Origin: Aurelia coerulea
Taxonomy: Eukaryota; Cnidaria; Scyphozoa; Semaeostomeae; Ulmaridae
Assembly: GCA_039566865.1 (NCBI GenBank)
Contig: CM076944.1
Coordinates: 4,858,501 to 4,922,500 of the forward strand
Length of the DNA: 64,000 nucleotides
Direction: 5' to 3'
Positions 11,288 to 20,663 of the stretch are shown here, one piece after another. Position 1 is the first letter of the stretch, and each line of letters begins with the position of its first letter. The notes below the pieces were generated by a model that did not search any database, was not told the DNA's origin, and saw only the letters and a list, made by a program, of their open reading frames with translations. The position numbers and the translations under genes are program-made.

Positions 11288-11637
11288 GCTACGATCAGTG
11301 GCGGAATGGCTCGGATTTTTGCACCGGCCATGGATGAGTTATGGGGCCCTAAGTGGGTGTGGCCTACATCATGAGGGTGTGGTCATGCACAAAATTCGTC
11401 GCAATTCCTCGATTTCTTACCAATAGCAAAGCTAAACTCACTTTCTTTGAAAATGAGGCTTATACCTTATTATGGCATGATTAATATCTTTACGTAGTCT
11501 CTACTTTATAAAAGTAACTCTGACCTTTTGAGAGTATTGTGGGCCAGATGATCTATAATGTTTTCATTTCACAAACTGTTGAGCAACCCTTTCTCGAACC
11601 TCGCCCAGCAGTGTGGCCAGGGAAAATTTACTGATGG

Positions 11638-12053
11638 CAGCGGCGTGGCCAGGGTAAATGAAGTGGGGGGAATGGAAACGAGGGGTCTGGGGGCGAAGCC
11701 CCCAGGAAAATTTTTAGGGCCACGCCCTTTACTTTGGCTTAGAATGCATTTCCCAATATCATGCTTGCCATTAGCGACAAGGAAACCTTGATCGTTTTGT
11801 AACAGTTATCCTATGAATCAGAGCACGGGGAAAATTTTTGAAGAAAGATCCTTTACTTTGGCTTAGAATGCATCTCCCAATATCATGCTTGCCAGTGCTA
11901 AAATGGAAGATTTGACATTTCTCGGAAAATTCTTACCCAACCTATACCCAGTAATTTTCTCCTCGGTTTTAGAGGAATCTCGAGGATCATCTTTTGATAA
12001 AAGTGGGGGAGCAATTGCCCCCCATACCCCCCCTTCCCGTGGCCACGCCACTG
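11638..12053. mobile_element. hAT-like MITE inserted into its own family
   Basis: CAGCGGCGTGGCCAGGG start, CCGTGGCCACGCCACTG end, exact 8-bp duplication ACTGATGG (11630-11637, 12054-12061). Sequence on either side (CAGTGTGGCCAGGG left; GAGGGGTCTGGGGGCAAAG right) is itself the same family, so this is a self-insertion. It contains the stem CTGGGGGCGAAGCCCCCAGG. Confidence 0.85.
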
Positions 12054-12413
12054 ACTGATGGAGTATCAAAATGAGGGGTCTGGGGGCAAAGTCTCCAGGA
12101 AAATCTCTAAGGACACTCCCTCTACTTTGGCCTAGAACGCTTCTTCCAATCCCATGTTTGGAGGTGCTAAAATTAAATTTTTAGCAAGTGTAACAGTAGT
12201 TTTATGAATTAGCATCCACAGGGAAATTTTTTGAATAAATATCTGTTCTTTGGCTGAAATTTTCGAAATTATATTAGCAATTTTCTATCAATCAACACTC
12301 TTATAAACATTTTCGCGCAAATGCTTTTACATCGCTGCAGCAATCCAATTTTTGCGTACCCCCGAAGTGGAGGCCTTGACAAAGTTTTTCCCGGAAAATT
12401 TTTGAAACTGATA

Positions 12414-12735
12414 CCCGGGGGGGGGTACTTAGTATATTTGTCCGACGGGGATGTGCCGTTTTTAAGGGTATCGCTTTCACCAATTTTTTCTAGCACAGGG
12501 TATCAAAATGCGGCAATTTTTCTAGAGCAGGTTGTCAAAACATGTTAAAGGGGAATATTCTGCTAGATCGGGTCGTTTTTCGGTCAAATTTCATGTTTTT
12601 GCGCATACTTTTCATCAATTTTTTCTAGAACAGGTTATCATTTTGAGCGAAAAATTCTGGAGCAGGGTAAAAAAAAACTTTTGTGGGCACACCCCCGTAC
12701 AAATTTAAGTCAAGTCAAGTACCCCCCCCCCCGGG
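12414..12735. mobile_element. CCCGGG cassette C with exact 8-bp duplication
   Basis: Starts CCCGGGGGGGGGTACTTAG with GACGGGGATGTGCCG inside, and ends AGTCAAGTACC plus C tract and CCGGG. Flanked by AACTGATA at 12406-12413 and 12736-12743. Internal units carry AGGGTATC, AGGTTGTC and AGGTTATC, each followed by a TTTTTTCTAGANCAGG-like stretch. The host sequence is a hAT-type MITE, whose other copies give the uninterrupted context. Confidence 0.9.
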
Positions 12736-13122
12736 AACTGATAGCTTTATTTTGGCTTAAAACTATTCTCCCGGTCATTTTCTAGCATTTTTCAGAGAGG
12801 CTTACCCTACACTACCAAAACTCAACTATTTTCTTTGAAAGAATCTCTAGAACCATCTTTTGACAGAAGTGGACGGGGCCTTTACCGTATCTTCACTCTC
12901 GACTGTATTCATTTCTTTGAACAAGTTCACTGACATATGGAAGGATTCAAATGAAGCGAGATGTCCATTATTCAAGAATGCAAATCTACTAAAGAACTTC
13001 TAATTTCGCAAAAGGGCCCTTTTCATGCAAAAAGGGGGCCCTTTTTGCAAGATTTTGAGGGGGGCCAGTCCGCCACTGGCTACGATCCATAAACTTAAAA
13101 TTGTAATATGAAAGTTCCTTAC

Positions 13123-13174
13123 CGTGAACGGCAAATGCTCCCAAAAATAGCACAATAAGAAGTGCTATCTTCAT
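13123..13174 (-). CDS. Signal-peptide exon 1, secreted protein copy 2
   Basis: ATG at 13172-13174 opens a typical short signal peptide: Lys after Met, hydrophobic core, then LFLGAFAVHG. The exon ends with one base of a Gly codon before GTAAGG (donor at 13121-13122). It joins in phase to the acidic exon at 9308-9448. The start was chosen because the paralogue at 323-374 starts at the same place; an upstream in-frame ATG exists but is not shared. The product should enter the secretory pathway. Family unknown. Confidence 0.65.
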
Positions 13175-14015
13175 CTTGCCTCCACCGGGGTGTGGTTTCC
13201 CCAACTAATCAATTCCAATTCTGAAAGTAAGACATAATTCCGATTAGTTGATAGCTTTCGTTGAAAAAGTTTCCCTAGTTACAACAAGTTACAAGGTTGG
13301 TACGTTTTCCAAAAGACGCGTTGTCTTTTCTTATTGAATACCTTTCCATTGGGTACAGTTCGTGCTTCTCGTTTCTGGCAGGGGCATTTTCGGGAATAGA
13401 GTTCTATTTTGTAAGCTGATAAGGGTTAATCAACGTTCGATAAAAACATGTTATATAGCTTCCATCGCTGTCAAGGAATAAACTCATTCTTGGTTTTAGG
13501 AAGCATATAACATGAAAATAAGACATGAACATACACAACATACCTCTTGTCCTCTTCTTCACCTTGATTTATCCAGTTGGTCCTCTCACCTCACGCCCTT
13601 GCTCTGCGTTTTGCTACAACGTCTCGCTTTTATATAGTTTTGCTAATCCTATTTTTCCCCAAAATAGATTCAAAGGTACCAAACAGGCACAAAAGAAACA
13701 ATCGTAGGAAAAAGTATACAATTTTTTGTTCATGGCATTTGCGGCTATCTGTAAAAAGCGGAATGGAACGGGGAATGGAAAGCTGAATGGGACAAAGAAT
13801 GGAATTTGGAATAGAATGGACACTGGGATTGAAAGGTGAAAGCGAAGGTAACTCACAATAATAGTAGAAAATAACTGTGATCGATTATGGCGCAAAATCA
13901 AAGAATTATCATTAACTAGGCTTACTACCTAGTAGTTACACTGCAGGAATTTTCCCCCTGTTTGGCTTGATCTATCACCCATCTATCATTGGTACGATGG
14001 AAAACGATAATGCTG
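13175..14015. other. Upstream region; GGAATGG-type simple repeat
   Basis: No exon seen. About 13765-13830 is a degenerate array of GAATGG words. The inverse (CCATTC/ATTCC words) is at about 14985-15060, so the two arrays bracket the palindromic element at 14016-14670. Confidence 0.5.
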
Positions 14016-14670
14016 GAAAAGGTAGAATTAATCTATTTTTGTCAAGACAGCTTCAAAACTATATCTTTCTATCTCAAAACAAGTATATATCAACGCAAAT
14101 CACACTCAAAACAGTTTCAAAGCACCTGTCAATACAATACACTCATTTTATAAGAAACCCCATATAAGAAACTGGCAGCTCAATTTTTCAAAAGTTATCT
14201 GGATTGAAAAAGCTAAGAAACTTCAATAATTTGCAACTTCAACTTTCACTGGTGGGTAGTTTCTTAAATTCTAAGACACTTTTGCTCCAAAAGTTTGTTA
14301 TGAGTTTATTTTATTTTGAATACCTTAAGTGTAGAGTAAATCTATTTTTGTCAGAAAGGCTTCCTAAAAACAATTAATAACACAATTTCACTCGCAACAA
14401 TGCCAAAACAGTTGTTATTACTGTACAATGTCAAAATATTTGTGAGTAATCTGTGAAATTTACAGCTATTGATTGCAAGAGTTTCTTAGCTTAGTCAATC
14501 ATATAAAATTGAGCTGCCAGTTTCTTCTGAAGGAGTTTCTTATAAAAGATAAGTGCATTGTATTGACAAATATCTTGAAACTGTTTTGAGTATGATTTGA
14601 AACATTTTGAGATAGAAAAACATAGTTTTGAAGCTGTCTTAACAAAAATAGATTAATTCTACCTTTAGAG
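14016..14670. mobile_element. Compound palindromic MITE
   Basis: Outer arms GGTAGAATTAATCTATTTTT then GTCAAGACAGC are mirrored at about 14630-14666. An inner pair contains ACACTCATTTTATAAGAAAC and GGCAGCTCAATTTT. The TATAAGAAAC termini relate it to the TA-inserting family at 19355, 33634 and 50350. AAGAAAC words recur throughout. Confidence 0.7.
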
Positions 14671-14682
14671 CATTCCAACGTA

Positions 14683-14875
14683 GCCGTAGGAACTGGGGGG
14701 GGGCACTATTGGGAGCACGTGCCCCCAAGATTTTGCAATAAACAAAGAAGTGCCCTTTTTGTTTTCAAGAAGTGCCCCTTTCGTTGCATAACGAAAAAGT
14801 GCCCTTGAAGTGTTGTCCCCCCCCCCCCAAGTTTGAGATGCTTCCTACATCCCTCCATCCCAATATTATCACTTT
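14683..14875. repeat. hAT-like MITE fragment (family of 4536)
   Basis: Shares GTAGGAACTG, the CCCCAAGATTTTGCA block, GTGCCCTTGAAGTGTTG and AAGTTTGAGATGCTTCC with 4536-4855, but without the nested insert. It holds G and C tracts of about 11-12. Confidence 0.65.
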
Positions 14876-15099
14876 CTATCATATCAATTCTCTGCAATGA
14901 TATACCAAGCCTAAAATGAAACTTTAATGACATAAAATGATAAAGAAAGAGCCAAACGGCAACAAATTCCTTCGAAGAGATGTTCATTCCAATCCCTGTT
15001 CCATTCCCCATTCAATTCCTCGTTCGATTTCTCATTCGATTCCTCGTTCCATTCCCCTTTTATAGATAGCCTGGCATTTGCTAAGATTCCAGAGGCATA

Positions 15100-15223
15100 A
15101 AATGGCCAATGGTACCATTGTAATTGCTAATGAAACTGTTCAAATGATCTCTTGAGTTAATCACTTAACTTTTGACAATCATAGGAAAAAGTATTGAATT
15201 TCGTGCTTGGAGATGCTTGGAGG
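15100..15223. repeat. 124-bp direct repeat, left copy
   Basis: Nearly identical to 16372-16495 in the same orientation (starts AAATGGCCAATGGTACC, ends GAGATGCTTGGAGG). The pair brackets 1.15 kb that holds a hAT-type MITE and a hAT transposase remnant. Confidence 0.85.
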
Positions 15224-15274
15224 TGCACGCTCCCTGGCATTTGCTAATTCCACGGGCTCAAAAATTAAAACAGG

Positions 15275-15480
15275 CCCGTAGGAGCGTTTTTTAGATTGGA
15301 GGGCACTAATTCACATCGAAGGGTAGGCCTAAAGCTCCCGGAGTCCGGGGGCGAAGCCCCCGGAAAAATTGTTCGGCCAATGCCCTCTTTTCTTTTGGCA
15401 ACGCCCTTCTGTGCATTGCTGAAAGGGCATTTTATGTTCAGAGGTCCTGAAGAAAAAATAGGAAAATCCAATCCAAATAT
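15275..15480. repeat. GC-stem MITE fragment
   Basis: Contains CCCGTAGGAGCG, the stem CCGGGGGCGAAGCCCCCGG and GCCCTCTTTTCTTTTGGC, resembling the hAT-type MITEs nearby. Termini not defined. Confidence 0.45.
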
Positions 15481-15607
15481 ATTTCAAACAGGCTAGCTAA
15501 AATCAAACTACGCCAGGATAAGAATACTTTGTCAACATCATTGTGTAAGATTTACTTGATATTTGATTTAAAAAAGTCATCACAAAATTTTTATGGCGTC
15601 CTACGAA

Positions 15608-15970
15608 AGCCATGGCATGGCCAGAGTAAATTAAATGGGCGGAATTGAAATCAAGGGGTCTGGGGGAAGTCCCCAGGAACATTTTTGGGGCCACGCCCTT
15701 TACTTTGGCTTAGAATGCATCTCCCAATATCATGCTTGCCACTAACGACAAGGAAATTTTGATAGTTTTTTTACAGTTATCTTATAAATTGGAGCATTGG
15801 GAAAATTTTTGAAGAAGCATCCTTCACTTTGGCTTAGAATGCACCCCTGATTCCATATTTGCCAATGCTAAAATGGAAGATTTTACATTTCTCGGAAAAT
15901 TGTTTCCCAGCTATAGCCAGCTTTTTTCTCTTCGGTTTTCGAGGATCTTGAGGACCACGCCACTGCTCGT
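15608..15970. repeat. hAT-type MITE (family of 11638)
   Basis: GGCATGGCCAGAGTAAATT at the left and ACCACGCCACTG at the right, with TTACTTTGGCTTAGAATGCA in the middle. The GC stem is degraded (CTGGGGGAAGTCCCCAGG). No duplication found at its edges. Confidence 0.65.
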
Positions 15971-15991
15971 TAGTTTAGATATGATTATTGA

Positions 15992-16225
15992 TTATTGAAG
16001 TCTGGGTACTTTTCGCCTCACTTGACGAAGTGCTTCTGATGTCAAAGGGTTGAGCTTTCCAAAGTTAAATTTTCTTGCATTGCAATCTATGAAAAATTCG
16101 TTTACGATGCCGATAACGTTGAGTTTATCAACTCTGTCTTTGTTCACATGTTTCACCATCAGGTGGTTGAGGCGGTAGTTTGCTGTTGTTGAACTTAGAT
16201 AGGCCTTGACTCGCTTCAGTTCCAA
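15992..16225 (-). pseudogene. hAT transposase C-terminal remnant
   Basis: The minus frame reads MELKRVKAYLSSTTANYRL then NHLMVKHVNKDRVDKLN, then NEFFIDCNARKFNFGKL. This is the pattern of the hAT dimerisation region (usually LKRIKTYLRSTM..ERLNHLMLLHVHKDRTD). Nothing of the catalytic core is visible, so it is a dead fragment. hAT enzymes make 8-bp target duplications, which fits the neighbouring MITEs. A TTF/ZMYM-type domesticated hAT gene is an alternative origin. Confidence 0.65.
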
Positions 16226-16371
16226 GGGCCTGTCACTGATGATCAGTTTTCTACGTTATCATGAAGAATAAAAAATTCAAGTTCTGGAAATTATTGGGGG
16301 GGGGCCGGGCCCGACCGGCCCCAATAGCTGCTACGGGCCTGATTAAAAAGAATTGATAGGAAAAAGTATTC

Positions 16372-16495
16372 AAATGGCCAATGGTACCATTGTAATTGCT
16401 AATGAAACTGTTCAAATGATCTCTTTAGTTAATCATTTAACTTTTGACAATCATAGGAAAAAGTATTGAATTTCTTGCTTGGAGATGCTTGGAGG
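16372..16495. repeat. 124-bp direct repeat, right copy
   Basis: Partner of 15100-15223. Differences are a few single bases (for example CTCTTTAGTT against CTCTTGAGTT). Confidence 0.85.
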
Positions 16496-16835
16496 GAAGG
16501 GAGGTGCACGGAAGCTGTTTCCAGATGGCATTTTTTGTCCACCAGGGGTAGATCCAATGCAGCTGGGCCCCTCTCAAACAGTAATAGTTCTCTTCAAAGC
16601 CAAAAAAGTACAGAGAGTTTCCACAATATTACCAGTTTCTCGAGGAACAGGCAGTCAAAATATTTTAATTAATACGTTAAAATTCCATTTGAGCCATGAA
16701 GCGAAATTCTTTTAAGTATATTTGAAATGAGTGTACAGCTTTCCTTCTACACTGTCAGCTTAAATTTTAATTTGACCCTGATTCGGCAAGTAGATACTGT
16801 AATTTTCAAAACTTGAACTGATGCAATAGACGATA

Positions 16836-17045
16836 CGCGTATTTCTTTTCATAAGAAACTAAGAATTTAAGCCTACTGAAAGCTTTTTAAAATCATCAGA
16901 TTTTCGGTTCTCAGAGTTTCTTGTTAGTTTCTTAGAGATTCCACAACAATCGTCATATTTACTTCCTGTCCCCACCCCGAACACTTCCCAAATACCAACC
17001 ATCTGAGAAATACAGTAGCTACAGGCAGTTTCTTTAAAAAGTATG
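16836..17045. mobile_element. Mariner-like MITE, CGCGTATTT subfamily, shortened
   Basis: Starts TA then CGCGTATTTCTTTTCATAAG and ends CAGTTTCTTTAAAAAGTATG then TA. Its interior matches 34413-34791 (ATCAGATTTT, CTCAGAGTTTCTT, TTTCTTAGAG). Confidence 0.6.
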
Positions 17046-17493
17046 TATTCGACAAAAAGAGGCTCGAAAAATATAAGATCTATTTCTTGAAATTTTGTCC
17101 CCTTGTCACCCGTACCCCTTGGCTTTACCCTTCCAGCAATCGAAGAGAGGGGCAGGGGTCTATTAGTAAAGACTTGCGATTGGGGGTCAATCACGAAGAA
17201 GACCCCCAGAAGACCGCAGTTTGTGAAGGAAGCACATAAATTTAGCGAAGTCCATACAGAAAAGGAAACTGAAGATGCAAAGCCCTATGTTCCAGTTAAG
17301 TGCTGTGCTATTTGCATGAAGTTTGATAAAAGCTTGAGCGAATAAGAGCCAGAACTGGATAGTACGCCGAGATGAAAGTGTGACGAGACGCACTTTTTAG
17401 GATTTTTATGAGTTCATTCATTTGAATATATTTTTCCTTCAAGCTTTAGTTTATTCATTGAAGTTTTAATGATTTTCCTTTCAGATTATGACT

Positions 17494-17739
17494 ACAATCT
17501 TGGCTAAAATACTTGGGACAAATCATAAAATTGCACTACTTCGGTCTTTGATTACGTGCCCCCCACTCCCCCCTTCTCAAAGTTGCTTGAATCAAACGCC
17601 TTTCGACCTTCTCAACATTGAAGTAGGGGGAAGGGGGGATTAGGAGACTCTAAACGTATGTTTTCTCCTCGATATTTTAGGAAACATCATGAAGACACTG
17701 AAATTTGCCTGCGTCCCAGCTTCTTTTGGCCAGGATTGT
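17494..17739. repeat. 246-bp direct repeat with inverted ends, copy 1
   Basis: Starts ACAATCTTGGCTAAAA, ends AGGATTGT, so its own ends are inverted repeats. Almost identical to 19023-19268. Contains GTGCCCCCCACTCCCCCC and GTAGGGGGAAGGGGGG. Confidence 0.85.
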
Positions 17740-19022
17740 CTGAAAATGATTGTTAACAAATAATACCTCATAGCTTGAGAACCCATAGAGATTTCTGTGT
17801 GAAATTTTAACACCGTCATCCCCAACACAAGAAGTGAGTTCTCAGCTATCTATGCCGAAATAGTCGTTGTTCGTTAAATTCGCTGAGCACCTTCTTAAAA
17901 ATGGGCGTGGCAAAATTGCTGCAATTTTCACTCACATAAAGATTCCCTTATAAAAAGTGACATACATTAGGATTCTGAGCTTTCTTCCGCTATCGTAAGA
18001 TTGTGTACTCCGCTGCTCTTTGAAAATGAATTATCATTGCAAGAAAGCTTTTGGGCTCATTGTTTGAGGTCCGGTTTCTTGTGAATTCTTCGGTTCTCAC
18101 AACGGCGCTCCACAGAAAAATACCCCATAATTTTGGGATAAGTCACGCTTTTTGGCAAATTCGTCTGATTCCACATTTTAACATCAAAGTCTTCCTATTC
18201 ATGCAAAAAAACCAAGTAAAAATTGCCTGGGAGGTGGAAATGTCACGGCGCTCCAAAATTAAAAAACTTAAAATAAACAGTTCCGGATAAGTTTCTTTTG
18301 AACTCTATTGAGAACCGTCAGAAATCATATTTCACGAAAATATCGATGCAAATACTGCTATAGGCTAATAAAGCTCATTTTTCTCATTAAAATGAGACAA
18401 AATTTGTTAGAATAGGGCAAACGTTGCCGACGTTATTAATGTTTAAAGTAGGGAGCGGCGTTGACAAATTTGAGCCCTTTCTCAATTTTCCAGACAGTGC
18501 AAATCCGCCTTGCTGCTATGCAACAGGTATATTCTTCTTCAACAAAAAGTTGTGGATTACAATTCATCGGGCACAATAGACCATTCCATGCCGTCCAGGG
18601 TGAATGCAAGTTTGGTGGAGCGAATTTAATCTCATTGAAAATGAATGAATAGTTAGAGAATTGGCTAACGGCACATTTGAAAATAAGACAATTGCACTGC
18701 GGAGGCGCAGAATTTGCACTGATTCAAAAGGAACTTTGTTTTCAGTTCTCTTTGATAACTGTGATGTTTTCAGGCGAAAATCATTCGCAGGTTTCGTGCA
18801 CAAGAGGAGTTTCGCTGAACGTCATGGGAAAATTTTGCATAATTTGATGACGTCATAGTTCTGATGGATGAACCAGTAACAATGAAAACATTAACATCTG
18901 AAGTACTCTGGAGTTAAGCCCACAGTTAGTGGCTATCCATTCATAGTGAAAGAAATTGTCTGATACAAGTAGATTTGGATTCATAGAAACATATATGATA
19001 GGTAGTGAAAGCAATTTTTCAG
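17740..19022. other. 1.28 kb between the 246-bp direct repeats
   Basis: No coding sequence recognised. The inner edges mirror each other (CTGAAAATGATTG against the reverse complement of GCAATTTTTCAG), so the whole 17494-19268 block may have moved as one unit. Confidence 0.4.
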
Positions 19023-19268
19023 ACAATCTTGGCTAAAATACTTGGGACAAATCATAAAATTGCACTACTTCGGTCTTTGATTACGTGCCCCCCGCTCCCC
19101 CCTTCTCAAAGTTGCTTGAATCAAACGCCTTTCGACCTTCTCAACATTGAAGTAGGGGGAAGGGGGGATTAGGAGACTCTAAACGTATGTTTTCTCCTCG
19201 ATATTTTAGGAAACATCATGAAGACACTGAAATTTGCCTGCGTCCCAGCTTCTTTTGGCCAGGATTGT
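19023..19268. repeat. 246-bp direct repeat, copy 2
   Basis: Partner of 17494-17739, same orientation, differing at about one or two positions. Such similarity implies a recent duplication. Confidence 0.85.
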
Positions 19269-19354
19269 AGGTATCGTTTCACATAGTTTCAGCATTTATT
19301 ACGTATGAACCTCGCTTTCATTCCTTTTCGGTATTTACTTTTGGTATATGACTA

Positions 19355-19739
19355 CACTCATTTTTTTATAAGAAACCGCTTATAAGAAACGGTAGGCTCA
19401 ATTTTTCGAAAGCTAAGAAACAACCCTACCTGAATTGAAAAAAGCTAAGAAACTTCTGCAATTTTCAGTTTTAATTTTCCTATCACACTCAAAAATATTT
19501 TGACATTGTGCAGTTAAAGCAACTGTTTGGACATTATTTTGAGTGCGAATCATGTTATTTACTCGTTTTGAGAGTTTACTAAGTAATTTGGGAGCCCTTT
19601 AGGCAACACGAAATCAATTCTAAACTTCCGGCAATAAAAATATAAGAAACACGTAAGAAACTTGTGGTAGCAAGATGGCCCAAAAATTTAAGAAACTGCC
19701 TACCAGCCCCGGACCTTAGTTTCTTATAAAAAATGAGTG
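19355..19739. mobile_element. Mariner-like MITE, CACTCATTTTT subfamily
   Basis: TA flanks. Starts CACTCATTTTTTTATAAG and ends TTATAAAAAATGAGTG. Many AAGAAAC/GTTTCTT words inside. The same element lies inverted at 33634-34020. Confidence 0.8.
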
Positions 19740-19912
19740 TAGTTGTTTTATTACCTAGGTTGGTCCGTTTATGCAAATCTTATGTTAGGTCATTTTCCTG
19801 TTATTCTTGTATTTGATTGGTTAGTCTTAATTCGTATTTCCGCGTAGTTTCTAATATATTTGGTAACTTTTGAGTTGATCTTTGATTATCAGTATGCGAC
19901 CAGCTACACGTT

Positions 19913-20159
19913 AATAGACCTTTTAGCTATTCTACAAAAGAGCCTGGATCGAGCGTTATTTTTATACGCGAGGCTCGATAGAGTGGTGTTAAGAGCTTCT
20001 ATCACTATTGTGCAAATTCGAAAATTCTACAAAGTGCACTTTGTAGAATTTTCGAATATGCACAATATTGATATAAGCTCTAACGCCACTCTATCGAACC
20101 TCATGTATAAAAATAACGCTCGACCCAGGCTCTTTTGTAGAATAGCTAAAAGGTCTATT
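19913..20159. repeat. Near-perfect 247-bp palindrome
   Basis: The left half from AATAGACCTTTTAGCTATTC to a centre at GTGCAC (20034-20039) is mirrored to GGTCTATT with few mismatches and no spacer. Transcribed, it would form a stem of about 120 bp. A decayed relative lies at 46250-46440. It ends 472 bases before the start codon of the PRELID3-like gene. Confidence 0.9.
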
Positions 20160-20631
20160 CCGGATCTCACTGGAGACCCGTTAGCCTTTGTATATAGTGT
20201 TTTGTATATAATCGTATAACCCAAGTTTGTATGATTTATCCGCTCGTCGTGCCTAAATTGCAAGTGAATCAAAGTTAGATCAGATTTAAAGCAGAGAAAA
20301 CATATACTTGACAACAGACGACAACAAAAACGCGTATTATTACAAAAGGAATGAAATATTTTGTTGAAAAAACATGCGTTCGAACTTCGAAGAATCAAAT
20401 TTTACCCATGATCCTTTTCTTTCTGTGAAGTGGTCTATTTGGGATTGGGAACTAATTTCGATTTGACGTAAAATGTGTACTTTGACCCTTGATGGATTTG
20501 GGACGCTTCGAACTTGTGTAATTTCTTTAGCGCCAGCAACGTTTGTCGTACAGGAGAGAAACGCGACCACGCCACAGTTTTATCCTGTAATAGAAGTCTG
20601 ACAGAGACTGAGAAAGATTATATTCTACAGA
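20160..20631. promoter_or_regulatory. Presumed promoter and 5' UTR of PRELID3-like gene
   Basis: No TATA box is convincing. The interval between the palindrome and the ATG is short, so promoter or 5' UTR must lie here or include the palindrome. Nothing else is recognised. Confidence 0.35.
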
Positions 20632-20663
20632 ATGAAACTATGGTCATCACAGCACGTGTTTGG
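20632..20663 (+). CDS. PRELID3: PRELID3-like exon 1
   Basis: ATG plus 10 codons and two bases, donor GTGAGT. The start is fixed by the family-typical opening MKLWSSQHVF. A 2.66 kb intron follows, holding a tRNA-like sequence. Confidence 0.88.

Larger units (their letters stand above)
11296..13078. mobile_element. Outer hAT-like element holding nested insertions
   Basis: Starts CAGTGGCGGAATGGC and ends GCCAGTCCGCCACTG. Both sides carry the exact 8-bp duplication GCTACGAT (11288-11295 and 13079-13086). The 1.78 kb interior contains an older CAGTGTGGCCAGGG-type MITE (from about 11609), which in turn holds 11638-12053 and the CCCGGG cassette at 12414-12735. The right end lies 45 bases from the signal-peptide exon, so the whole nest sits in intron 1 of the secreted-protein gene. 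No transposase is seen. Confidence 0.75.

Noticed and set aside
17494..19268. LTR retrotransposon
   Set aside because: The direct repeats do not begin TG or end CA, there is no primer-binding site or polypurine tract, and no gag or pol remnant lies between them.
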